NCBI GenBank assembly: GCA_964019695.1
Contig: OZ026514.1
Span: forward strand, 99,378,845 to 99,442,844
Source: Loripinus fragilis
Taxonomy: Eukaryota; Mollusca; Bivalvia; Lucinida; Lucinidae
Direction: 5' to 3'
DNA: 64,000 nucleotides
The position numbers and the translations under genes were made by a program. Shown piece after piece: positions 22,280 to 35,400 of the stretch; position 1 is the first letter of the stretch, and each line of letters begins with the position of its first letter. The notes beneath the pieces are model-generated. The model saw nothing but the letters and a program-made list of their open reading frames with translations. It was not told where the DNA came from and ran no database searches.

Positions 22280-22745
22280 ATGCTGGGTCCAAGCCTACTT
22301 TGCAAACTGTTTGGACCCAAATCATGCCCAACAATATGTTGGGCCTGATCTAGGTCAAACCTATTTTGACACCGATGGTAGTCCTGATTTTTTTTTTTTG
22401 AAAAAGTTAATTTGAAAAAAAGTCAGGAGATGACCACAAAAGCATAAAAATTGCCCAGCATGCAAAGAGTTAAAAATGTATTAATGTGAATGTGATAAAA
22501 AAAACATTATCATATGGATTGGGCGAAATTACTTGAACTCTTTGTCAGCTTGGGACAATTTGTAGTCTGTTGATAGCCTTTGCAAAAAGTTTTGACCCAA
22601 TCAAGCCCAACAATATGTTAGGCCTGATCTGTGTCCAACCTGTTTTGATACTCTATTTCTGAAAGAATTTTTCGAAAAAAGTTAATTTTGAAAAAATCCG
22701 CAGACAACAACAAAAGCATGAAAAATTACCCAGCATGCAAAGAGT
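22280..22745. repeat. Two tandem copies of the CAGTTTGGACCCAGA repeat
   Basis: GCAAACTGTTTGGACCCAAA, CAACAATATGTTGGGCCTGA and CAACAAAAGCATGAAAAAT occur twice (22305-22470 and 22570-22745). The second copy ends just 40 bp beyond the Rel stop codon, so the Rel 3' UTR probably runs into it. Confidence 0.6.
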
Positions 22746-22784
22746 TAATCTGATATACACTAAAATACTATTATAAAGCACATT

Positions 22785-23494
22785 CTATGACTGGTTGAGA
22801 TTATTTATAGCTGCCATCGTTTCATCATCAGTCCTTGTAGAACTAGACATTCTACTGCTTTCATCAACCGTCTCGTACTGTGCCACATTGGGATCAAACT
22901 CAATATTACCAATAGCTCCCGACATGGACCCAAAACTTTCAAAAGAAACCATCTCACCACCGTCCCCCATGTAATTCTGAAGCACATTGTCTAATGACCC
23001 TAATGAGGACATTTCTTGGTTTTGTGTTTGCTGTAAATTTGGATCACTTTGCGATACCGCACTTTGATTAAAGCCGTGACTATCTGTATTTCCAGCACTA
23101 GCTGTTTGCTGTAGTGTCTGATAAATTCTTGCTATATCTACATTCTGTAGTGTTGCTTGTGTGGCAGGGTTTTGTGGAGTCAGTCGAACCGGTAACGTTG
23201 TTGGTGCCGTGCTAACAGGATTCTGTGGAAGGTTTCCTTGCTGTATTAAAGCCTGCTGGAGCATGCCCAGTATTTGGTTGAGGTTCGGCTGTGGCTGATT
23301 TGCGGGCTGGGTTGGTTGCTGTGGGGTGTACTGGAGTTTGCCGCCAGAGAGGCTGGTGTTAGATGAAATTGTAGAAGCTGTAATCTCGCCGGGGTTCGAT
23401 GCTGCCGTGGTACCATATGGCATTGTAAAGTCTGCTGGGTTGCCTTGAGCACCAGTGTTACTGAAGGAATACTGAGGTATACTGGGAGACATGG
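22785..23494 (-). CDS. REL: REL exon 10: C-terminal transactivation region and stop
   Basis: The acceptor is TTCGTTTCAG. It completes Ala and encodes [14 protein letters not shown] ... INNLNQS with the stop at 22785-22787. It is rich in Gln, Asn, Ser, Thr and Pro ([16 protein letters not shown]). An acidic-hydrophobic tract ([18 protein letters not shown]) resembles a transactivation domain. It carries no ankyrin repeats. Low-complexity composition makes its exact family alignment weak, but exon phase and position are firm. Confidence 0.92.
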
Positions 23495-26400
23495 CTGAAA
23501 CGAAAAGAGAAGTCAAATATTTGCACTAAGGGCTGGGTGATCAGGGCTTTTCCAGCAATTTTGGGAAAAGGTCCCTGGCCAAAATTGGGATTTAACATCA
23601 AAATTGGGAGAAATTAACAATACAGAACATAACAAGGGTAGCAAAATATATCCTCAAAATCAAGTTATTTTTGATTGTATTATGTCAAGCATACCACTTA
23701 AGCACTAAAAATCAGACATTGTATTGGGGAAAAAGGTGGCTATTTTCGATTGGGAATGGGCAGAAAATCCCCGGGAGATTTCAGGAAAATATTTGAAACA
23801 CTGCCCTAATATATTGTAAAATGCATAATATATCTGCTATTGTGCCTCAAAATTCCCTAAGGATAATCAGCCTCTATATATGGGCCTCGTTGTGAGAAAA
23901 ACTGTGTTTGAGGTTTCCGATCAGGTAAGGCTCAAACCAGCCTGCTCAGCATAAGAGACTACAGTAAAATGTGTGTAAAACTGCCACTCAAAAATGGACA
24001 AAACAAAGATCTTAATGACAAATGGTAGCTTAATGAAGGTCGAAAGTATTTCAGAATGGAGCATTCTGCAATACTTTTGACCTGCTTTAAGCCATTATTG
24101 GTCTTGAAAGCTAGTTTTTGGTATTTTTGAGAGTGGTCGTTTTACACAGGTTTTACTGTAGTTACAATATAAAAATTTTGCATGAAGAAATTTTGACTGC
24201 TATACTTTCCAGATAGAAATTAACAAAGCCATTGATCAGACTGCATGGGTGCCTAGGCTGGTCTGCCTCTTTGTTGTTTACAAAGCCCGAATACAGGTTT
24301 TCTCTTGTCAAGGCTATATATTAGCTTCATTACTCCTCCAAAAATGGAGCCTGCTTATTATGTTGTCTGTATATTATGGTTAATCTCCTGCTTACAGCAA
24401 CCATGCAGTTTGATCAGCAGCTTTGTTATCCCTTAAAGCGCCAAGAAAAAATGCATCTGAAAATGGCACAAAAGCAGATAAACTTATGCAGGATATTATG
24501 GCAGTGTTTCCTCAGAAACAGGCCTTATGTCCTGAGTTCAAGCCTTTTCCTGAAATCTTCTAGCCCTTAGCCCTTAAAGCGCCAAGAAAAAAATGCATCT
24601 GAAAATGTCGTCTGCTGAAGTCGTCTGCTGCAAATAATTGCCTAAGATCACTGACGAATTAAGTATAGAAGCAAACAGCATGGACCCAGAATAGACTGCT
24701 CCTATAAAACTTGAGTTTTATGCATTTATAACTTTATTGTTTGCTTGCATTGATCCTTTATGTGCCAGTCAACAATTTTTCAGCAACATTGGGAAGGGTG
24801 TCTTATCTAAGAAGCGGAAAAAGTGTCTTGCTCATGGACACAACACAGTGACTTGGTTGGTGGTGAGACTCGAACTAGCAACCCTTGGATCCCCAGTCTT
24901 TTTGCTCTACCAACTCAGTATATTTATCACTTTTATACTCATAAACCTTTTTTTATCATTTTTACCACAAGAAAGTGAAGCAGCAACCTCAATTATAATC
25001 CTTAAAGATACTTTCTGAGTAAGGCCAGAATTTTCTTATAAGTTGATTTACAAACCCACCTACTGTAATTTTCCAGAAAGTAGGAAAAAAAAATTCTAAT
25101 TATTATTAATTAAATAAAAATTATTTTATTTTATCCGTCGACTCTAAGGGCTATTCCAGAAAAAAAAATTTCTATGGGTGGTTGGTGCTGACATTTTTTC
25201 AAATTATATGGGTCATTGGTGTTAGAAAAAATCTGATTACATGGGTGGTGGGGTTTTATTGGAAAATCGGTTACTGACGTTTTATAGGTATATCAAATGG
25301 AATGTTCCTGTATCAATCAAAATATGGAATCCCAATCTGCCTGTTTTTCTGTTGTGTGAAATCATCCAAACTACGCATAAATTAATTTATTTTGTGTGAA
25401 AATAAAACAAAACAAAGTTGTTTTCCGTGTTTATAAAGCCGTTATTGCATGTCAAACACGATTGCAGTATGCAAGCGTTAAAGCAACATGATAACCTACG
25501 AAAGTTTCCAAACTAGCAGTGTAGGATTGGATAAAACATAGGCTGTTCCAGTTATCACCCTTGTAATAACAGCTGAGTGGGACCAATAATGGTGATGTAA
25601 GACATAAAAATACAAACAAACAAAGTTTAGCAAGTTGACCTAAAACCATTTACTTCAAAATTAAAAACATGAAGCTTTTCATTCATTGGCAATGGCTGTT
25701 TTCTTTATGGGTAGACGTTAGACTTGTTTACTCTATATCAGTTATCGAACATTTTGTATCGATATACATATCTTATTTAATTCTATGGATAGTTGGTATA
25801 TGAACCTTTCTGATTACATGGGTGGTGGGTGTCTGTGAAAATTTAATTCCATGGGTGGTGGGGTCAAAATAAAAGTGCCTTCTTCCCCCTCCAGGTATTT
25901 TTTTTTTCTGGAATAGCCCTAAACATTATTTGTTTAGTTGAAAAAAATAATATATTTTTGAGGTTCTATCTGTGTATTTTTGAGAGTGACACTGTTAAAA
26001 GTGATTGTCCTATGCAGACTTTTAGGAAAATTATGAAGTATTTAAAGATTTAATACAGGCTGTTGGTTTACTTTACTAGTTTTACTGTTTGTTCTGGAGA
26101 TATTAAAAAAAAAGGTCTGAAAATGACCAGTCGACCAGAGGTCCTGAAGCGCTCACCTGATCTCCTTAATAATGTTAAAATAGGTCAAGATCAACTACGG
26201 TTTATAATGAAACATATTTTGCTTTATGGGAGTTGCGGACATTTGGTACTTATATAAAATCGTTTGTCTAATTCGGTTAAACATTTCTTCCAAGTATTAT
26301 GATTTTGGCCTAAATATTTATAGAAATATAGCAAGAAGTGAGCAAAGCTCACATACCCCTGGCGGTAGCCATCAGAGGTTGTAACACTTTCAGAGAAAAG

Positions 26401-29400
26401 ACAAAATTGTCAAAGATTTCATAATCTTAAATCAAGTAGTTTCTGAGAAAACTTTGACGAAAAATGTCCATATGTGTTATATAAGAGTGACAGAAGGAAA
26501 AATTGAAAATTTGAAAAAAGAAGGCAAAATGAGGATTAGCACCTTAATTTTCATTTACATAATACACTTTGCCTACCTGAAAGTGTACACAAAATTTCAT
26601 AATCCTAAATCAAGTAGTTGCTGAGAAAACTCTGACAAAAATGTCCATATGTGTTATATAGGAGTGACAGAAGGAAAAATTGAAAAAGAAGGCAAAATGA
26701 GCTTTAGCATCTTTATTTTCATTTACACAATACACTTAGCCTACCTGAAGGTGTAGATTAAATTTGAAAACACTGGCTCCAATAGGAGATGAGAAATCTG
26801 TGACAGAAATTTTCATTGGAGAGAAAGAAAAATGAACAAATAAAGGGACTGATAAGCAATATGTGGCTGTTCTTTTGTAACACAATACAACTCATCACTA
26901 TCAAGCTTTCTACAAAATTTCAGAATCCTTACTCAAGTAGTTGCTGAGAAATTTTTGACAGAAAAAATTGTCTATATGTATTATATAAGAGTGAAAGAAG
27001 GAAAAAATGAAAAATTAAAAAAAGAAGGCAAAATGAGGATTAGCATCTTAATTTCCATTTACACAGTAAACTTTGCCTTCCTGAAGGTTTACAAAAAATT
27101 TGAAAACACTGGCTCAAATAGGAGCTGAGAAATCTGTGACAGAAATTTCCATTGGAGAGAAAGAAAAATGAACAAATAAAGGGACTGATAAGCAATATGT
27201 GGCTGTTCTTTTGTTACACAATACAACTCATCACAATCAAGCTTTGTACCAAATTTCAGAATCCTAACCCAAGTAGTTGCTGAGAAATCTTTGACGGAAA
27301 AAAAGTTTACAGACAGACAAACAGACAGACAGACAAACAAACAAACATAATTACAGAAAAGGCAAAAACTATATACCCCCTATATACTTCGTACCGGGGG
27401 TATAAAAATTAACATTTCAAGATTTTTCCCATATAAATGCATTAGGAATCAAATTGACCTTGCCATAAAGTAGGTCAACCTCAACCTAGATTCATCATTT
27501 ATGCAAATCTGGTAGGGCCTACATACCAAGTCCCAAGGCCATAGGCCTTTTGGTTCCAGAGAAGAAGATATTTAAAGGGTTTTTACCATATATGGGCGTG
27601 GTGGCCATCTTGGTCATGTGACCAGTACAATTGGTATAAATTTTGGCTAACCTATCATAAGGAGTCTTCATATGAAATTTGAGTTCAATTGGCCTAGTGG
27701 TTTCTGAGGAAACTATGTTTTAATGTGTTGATGGGACTCCAATATAGGCGACCTTGGCTGAAAAGTTAAAGGTCAACTGTGACCTTTGAAACTTTTTATA
27801 GCCATTGTCTCATTAGGTTAAACATATCAAGTGAGAATAATGACTAAGGCTTCTACAGTTTTCAAAAAAATCAACTTTTCAAAAAAATTCCCATTTAAAT
27901 GCATAAGGAAACAAATTTGACCTTGACGTTAAGTAGGTCAAAGTCAACCTAGGATCATTATTTGAACAAACTTGGTAGGCCACACATCCCCAATGCTACA
28001 TACCAAGTCCCGAGGTAATCGGCCTTCTGGTTTTGGAGAAGATTTTTAAAGGGTTTTTATCATATATGGGCATGGCTGCCATCTTGGTCATGTGACCAAG
28101 ACCATTTGAACAAACTTTCGTTCCCGCGTCCTAAGGAGTCTCCATATGAAATTTGAGTTTAATTGGCCCAGTGGTTTCAGAGGAGAAGATGTTTGAAAAT
28201 GTTGAAAGACGGACAGACTTACTTACAGGTCCATGGCCATTGCAACCTCACAAGGTTAACCCCACAAGCCCATTTTAACCCCATAGCACCATACTGTACT
28301 AACCCTAACCTAACCCTAACCTCACTAAACACAGCTGTACAGATTGCGAACCTCATAATGTATCTAGGGCATGTACGGACGGACGCCGGAGTGACTGGTA
28401 TACTATTAGGTGAGCTAAAAATACGAGTAAGAAAATATTTACAATTATGCGCTGAAATTTTTTGTTTATCTAAACCTGTGCACTCACTTTTTTCTTCATC
28501 TAGACCCATGCATACCTCATGCATGCTTCAGCATGAGCGACAAAACTCATTTTTCTAACCTTCTTCCTTTATTGAGTAATTATTCTCCTGTTTGCCGCGA
28601 TTTTTTTTCTTTATCTAGACCCATGCATACCTCATGCATGCTAAAAAACAAGGGACAAAAGTCATTTTTCTCACCTTCTTCTTTTATAGAGTAATTATTC
28701 TCCTGTTTGCCTCGATTTGTTCTTGTTGCTTTCAGCTTGAGTCTCTGTTTTAATACATCGTTACTGATCGTCGGGCTGCCTGCAAACAAAGTAGTAGAAT
28801 GGTGTCAATACCGAGTTGCGTAGCGCAGTCGGTAATTTGTCTGGCAACAGATGCGAGTCTGACTACAGATCCAGGAGTTGTAGAATGGTGTCAATACAGT
28901 GCAGTCCCTTTATAAAGCTGTGTTTGGGGTCCATAGGAATGGATTGTGTTATAAGTTAATCATGTTCAAAGGACTATTTTACAAAGGAGTCATAAGAAAA
29001 TGAACATTTAGTGGTCTTTTTCCTAAATTCCTTTGTAAATTCCATGGTAAAAACTTTTGTGTACCCATTATATTAAAATCCGCAGAGGGATTTTCCTAGG
29101 CCTGATTTGGGGCCGAATAAAGGCCCCTTCCCAATTCAATAATGAGCGAAACTTCCCAAAATGGTGTATATCATTTCCAATTTCTTAGTTCTACATTCTT
29201 GAAAATCCATTCAAAAATACCAAAGTTACAGATGCATGAAAATTTGCATAAAAATGTGAATGAAAACATGTTTTCATTCACATTTTTATGCATTTTTTCG
29301 TGAGTTTTTATGGTGGGCAATTAAAGCAACAAATATCTTACAGCTTTACGCTGCTAAGCTCTTATATGGTTTTTATTCCATTTAAAATGGCAGTCCAGTT

Positions 29401-32400
29401 ATAGTTTTCCCAATTTTGATGGTCAAAATGCTTCTTTCCCCAAATTCAACAGGCCCCTGGCCCTGACTTCAGAAGGGTAGGAAAATCCCTGCTGTGTAAG
29501 AAGTATTATAAAGGGACTGCATTGTACTTACAGTTTGCTAACCCTTATTCTGCCAATATTTTTTTTTGCTGAAACTGTTATCCACTTATTACGTCTACTG
29601 TGTATATTCAAGTGCACTCCAGAATACTATGTCAATAACAGAGACCAAGCTGGCCCAGAATTTTAGGGAGAAGTGGCTTCTCCCTGCAGGAAAATTAGGG
29701 AGAAGTGACAGTCAGATAGGGAGAAGTTATAGCGCAAAACTATGGCATTTTCTGTCAATTTAGAAGCAAATTAGCCATTACACATACTATTGCCATTTAA
29801 TGGAAGGAGAAACACAATGCAGTGGTAGTAGAGTGTCTGATAATGTCACCACAGCTTGCATTTGTGTATTGACAGAATGAATATGAGTCTCCTTAAAAAA
29901 AAAAAAATATATTTTTTTTTTTTTTTTAGGGAGGCTCCCACTTCTCCCTGGGTCCCATTTAGGGCGAAATTTCGGCCGCTAAGGCGACTATTTCGCCCTA
30001 GTCGCCCCCTAGCTTGATCTCTGTCAATAATTGAAACATAATGAACCCTGATTAGACTGCTCCTGAGGCCAAATAATACCTGTGTTTAGGCCCAACCCTA
30101 CTTAAATTTACTGGTGAAACCTTGATTTTTTTTTCAGGTTTTCTTGGGAAAAAAAAAGAATTTTGTGCATTTTGAAAGGTGAAATGCCTTTCAAAATGCA
30201 TAAAATTATGTTTTTCCAGAAAATAAATAATTAAAAAAATATGTGTGCCTACCCTACCTAAAATTTTCAGACCCATTATCCTAAACACACTTATTTTTTT
30301 TATTTGGCCCGAGAGCAGTCTGATCTGGGTCCATATTGCTGGCAATATAGGCTACCTAGGTACATACACACATAAGAAAGCAGCTGACAATTGTCATGGA
30401 TGGTGGGAAAATGTTTATTTAAATGGATATTTATACCGAATAGTTTAACCCTTAAAGCGCCAATCACGACTGCAGCAGACAACAAATTTTGCGACATCTT
30501 TCTTAATTTTCGGAAAAAATAAGGTATGCTATTTCATGAGGATCCTCTCCTGGCAGAGGATTCTCATGAAATATCATGCCTTATTTGTTATTTTTGAAAA
30601 AGCGTCAAAAGTTGAAATTGTTGTCTGCTGCAAATTATAGGTGGCGTTTTAAGGGTTAAAAGCATGACATAATGAGAAGGCACATATAAGAATTGGCCAA
30701 TGTCGCCATAAATAGCTGTTCCATAATAAACTCTTCAGCTGCTAAATGTCGTCTGCTAGTCCTTTTATAATTTCTCTTTAGCAATTAGTGTGGTTCAGAT
30801 CAGACTGCTCCTCTAGGAGCAGTCTGATTAGGGTCCACAATCTTTGTTTTGTTTAATTTGATTCTTTACATACCAGTCATTAATTTTTCAATTATGTTCA
30901 GTTATGTCGGGATGGTTCTTCCTGGGTTGAACCAGTACTAAGCAAGGATTAATGTGTGTTGCCCAAGGACACAATGCAGTGACGCCAGTGAGGCCCTCGA
31001 TCTCAAGTCAAGCACTCTACCACTAAGCCACTGCGTTCCCCCACACTGTTTGCCTGTATGCTGAAATAAGTCTGTGATGTTAGCAAGCAACTAGAGGCAG
31101 CAGATGACACTTTAATATGCGTTATTACATAAAGAGCTGTGTCACACGCTATTAACAGCTTGTTTTAACCGGCAAAAACCCATGTATTAATCAGGCAATT
31201 CACCTGCTGTTGATGCACAGCTTTTATACTTTACATATACACATTCTAGGCCGTCACAAAATCGACGTCATCAACAGTAATGTGCATAGAAATTAACGTA
31301 ATTTAGTGACATTAGGATGACGTAGGTCTTTGCTCTGGAACAGGCCTTTTCAAAACCTGCTAACCCTTCATGCTTTTGCGCCCCATTATAGTAATACAAA
31401 AATGAACTTTTTGAAGTGTTTTTCCAAAGTTTTCAAGTGACAAAATGACTTTATGCAATAATAATAATCAAACATGGTTTCTGATACACTAACATCTGCT
31501 AGACCCTTCGGGGGTCGTTAAAACCCTCGCCTTTTAGGATAGGGTTTCAACACCACCCGAGGCTAGGGTTTTAACACCACCCTCGGGGTCCAGCAGATGT
31601 TAATGCATAGAAAAACATGTTTGAACCCTATATTGTTTCATAGCAGGTGAAAATTTAATCTAATATTTTCTGGTAATTAAATTCCACAGAATATTTTTCA
31701 TAAAGTTTAAGAAGTCAATACGACTACATGATGACATATTAATGTGAAGGAATGACAAAAAGTGTGACAGTCTTTTCAGGGTTCACACAGCACACTGTAT
31801 GATTAGGCCTCTTTTACCAACTGTCGAAGCTCCATACAGCATCTAACTTGTTATTTTTTTCAACACTACAGTAAATGGGAGCGCAGTGGCTCAGTGGTAG
31901 AGTGCTTGACTCGAGACTGAGAGTTCAAGCCTCACCGGGGTCACTGTGTTGTGTCCTTGAGCAAGACACATTAATCCTAGCTTAGTACTGGTTCAACCCA
32001 GGAAGACCCGTCCCTATATAACTGCAAGATTGTTGATGGGACGTAAAGAATCAAATCAAACATCAAACAAAACTACAGTAAAACCTGTGTAAAACGGCCA
32101 CTGTCAAAAAGACAGTAAATTGGTTTTCAAGACCAACTATCCCTTAATGCAGGTCAAAAGTATTGCAGAATGCTCCAAAGCTATCATTTGTCATTGAAGA
32201 TCTTTGTTTTGTCTATTTTTGAGTAGCCGTTTTACACAGGTTTTACTGTATCTCAAGTCCTCTGTACTGCTTAAATAATGGTGATGCAAAAACCTGGCCA
32301 GAATTTCAAACAGAGCCTTACTAAACCCTTAAAGCGCCACCTTTCATTTGCAGCAGACGACAATTCAAAATTTTGCCGCTTTTTCAAAAATAACAAATAA

Positions 32401-35400
32401 GGCATGATATTTCATGAGAATCGTCTGCTGGCAGACAATTCTCATGTAATATCATACCTTATTTTTGTTGAAAATTCGGAAAGATATCACAAAATTTGTC
32501 GTCTGCTGCAGTCGTGATTGGTGCTTTAAGGGTTAAGAACTTACCACCAGAATCTGCACTTAAAAAGTCAAGAGCAGCAGATTTTCTTTTCCTCTTCTCC
32601 AATATTCTGTCAGGATCTGAAACAGCAAAACTATCATAAAATTGAGCCGCGGCATGAGATTTCGAACAATGTGACATCATGACAAGTGTAGACTCAGACG
32701 AGCTTGTGCAGCCTCCTTTTAAGCTTAGAAACTCCAAATTATGTTCAGCTAGTTGCTTAACACTCATAGAATATTCAAGCGACAAGCAAAGGCTCTGATC
32801 AGCCTGCACATATGCGCAGGCTGATCTGAGGCTTTGCTGGTCGCACATACCACATTGTTGGAAATCGCATGTCACGGCTCATATTTCATACAGTCTTTTC
32901 TACTATTATACCTTAAGTATACCAGGCAATGTAGCACAGTTGGTAGCGAGTCTGAATGCAGATCCTGGGGTCGTGAGTTCAATCCTGGCCTGGTCCATAC
33001 TTTCCTGGCAATTGATCATGAAATAATTTCAACGGTCATTCTCCTCCTTCCGCTGAATCAAGAAGGGTTGTTGTCTGTTACAAAGAAGGCATGTGCACAA
33101 AGTACTTGTAAACTGCGTAGGCAAGCTTTCTCAGTAAAAAGTGTAGTTTGTTGAACTGACCATCTAGACATGACCATAGCTGTTGACTGGGACCTAAAAC
33201 CTCAAACCAAACTTAATACCTTTCATAGGACTCCAGAAATAAAGCTTATTCCTGAAATATCTTCTAAATTCTGAACATAACGCCATATATTCTGCTATGT
33301 CATGAATGAGAGGCAAGAATATCCATTCATCAAAAAGGGGGAAAACCCTTTTCATCTGACGAAAAGTTGTGTCACTCAAAAGCTTGAAAGTGCAACTCAC
33401 TAGTCATACATATAGACCTCTAGACAAACAAAATAAATTGGGCGTAAAATCAATCAATATATTCTTATCCTTTAGTTTTTAAAAGTCTCATTGAGACGGT
33501 TCTTTTGAGTACCCACAACATATCTTTTGGTTAAGAAATAAGAAAATTATTTTTCGTTTACACACTCTTATCCAGAGGTCTGTGTATATGCATGGGTGAA
33601 AGTTCAAAATTTTCAAAATCCTGAACTTTCGAAAATTCGACCTTAAAACTAGCAGTATGCCCACTAAATATTCACAGTTTCAATGGTCAATTGTCCTTAG
33701 ACAGACTGAAAATTAATCAGGGAAGATATTGTAATCTCCGTAATTCAGGATTTTGAGGCTGACTTTCTGCGGAAAGTCAGCCTCAAAATCCTGAATTCAG
33801 GAATAATCCTGAAAACTTTCACCAATGTATATGCATTGCTTATCTTTCTTACCTGGATCCTCTGGCTGATATGTAAACAGTATTGTTTCACTCCCTTCAA
33901 GGTCTGATGATCTCTGTAGTTGCATAAAGACATCTTTCGGTTTAGTCAAATATTGTTCCTTGTAAGCTGGCGTCTTGAATACCACTGCATACTAAAATGA
34001 TAAACAGTCCATGTCATGCCTGTCCATGTAAGATGGGATAACCAACATTCTGTCGGTCGTGATCTGGGTGTAAAAATTCATAGGACTAAGGTTATCAGTA
34101 GAAGATAAAAATCACCGCTAGCAAGGAATAAGTTAAAGTCAGAAATTCAAACAGAGCCTTGGCAAGCCTTGCTAAAATTTTGACCCCTTGGTGAGAACTT
34201 GATCTGGATCCAAACTAATATCTGAACATGATGGACAAAGTTATGACCTAGACATAATTTCCATCTTCATTCTCGTATACAGTAAAACCTGTGTAAAATG
34301 GCCACTCAAAAAAAGGCAAAACAAAGGTCTAAATGACAAATGGTAGCTTAATGAAGGTCGAAAGTATTGCAGAATGCTCCTCTTGGAGCATTCTGCAATA
34401 CTTTTGACCTGCATTAAACGGTAATTGGTATTAATAACCAATTTTCTGTCTTTTTGAGAGTGGTCATTTTACACAGGTTTCATTACTGTACATACATATA
34501 TACATACACACAGACACCAAGTGGTATCTCTATCCTCACTTCCATAAAAACTCAAATTAAAAACCTTTTTTATGATATGGTCCTCAAGGCGAGAAAACCT
34601 GTCTTCGGCAGTTTGCGAACAACAAAGGCGCAGACCAGCCTGCCCATCTTCACAGTCTGATCAGCACCTTTCGTTATTGCTTTTTGGAAAGTAGCATATC
34701 TTAACTTGCTACAGGTGAAATTTCAATGTTCTAGCTAGTTCCTGTAGCTGAGGAGACTGGTTTGAGTCTTGATGTGTCGGAAATCCCGAAGACAGGTTTT
34801 GTCGTGACAAGACCCCATATGATGGACCTATGCCTAACTAACACATTAACTCTTTCCTGCCATGGGGCGTATTTTCTCATCTGCTGATAATCTTTGCAAA
34901 CTGTTAGAACCCAGATCAGGCCTGACAGAATGTCGTTCCTGAACTGGATCCAAACTGTTTGACAATCAGATAGTGTTCCTGAAAGAAGTTTTTGAAAAAA
35001 AATGATTTTGAAAAACATCAGCAGACGACAACAAAAGCATGACAAAATCCCAAGAATGCAAAAAGTTACATAATTTTTTTTATATGAAGTTACTTCTGGG
35101 AGGGAGTGGAATAATGTCATGCATTAAAGTTGATAATATACTAGTGTGTATAAGTTGAAATAACACAGCAAAAGCATAACATTGATTGTCATGCAAAAAA
35201 AGTAATTTTATTAAGAGGATAAAACAATTCCTTTCCGTATATTAATGTTTGCCAAGTCTGAGTGTGATAATGTGTTGCAGCGTGAACCGCGAGGGCTTGG
35301 CAAACGTTAATACAGAAAAGAATGTTTTATTGTCTTTCCAGCACACCAGGCTTAAATGCCAATGAAGCCCTCTGCTGCCATGTATTAATGGGAATGAAGC

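Larger units (their letters stand above)
26110..28420 (+). repeat. GAGCTAAAAA-type tandem-repeat element with a nested element
   Basis: It starts GACCAGAGGTCCTGAAGCGC with CACCTGATCTCC, is interrupted at about 26330-27407, and resumes with ATTTTTCCCATATAAATGC. Two units follow (27420-27800, 27840-28200) with AAGTAGGTCAA, GCCATCTTGGTCATGTGACC and CCTAAGGAGTC. The end has GAAAGACGGACAGAC, then GGACGGACGCCGGAGTGACT and GGTGAGCTAAAAAT (28380-28420). Confidence 0.7.

Noticed and set aside
28299..28325. Telomere-like CCCTAA repeats
   Set aside because: Only about three units lie inside other repeats. This is an interstitial motif and not a chromosome end.
32459..32875. A 138-residue open frame on the - strand through REL exon 9
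   Set aside because: Only the [24 protein letters not shown] part is coding. The rest runs through two flanking MITEs and past both splice sites.
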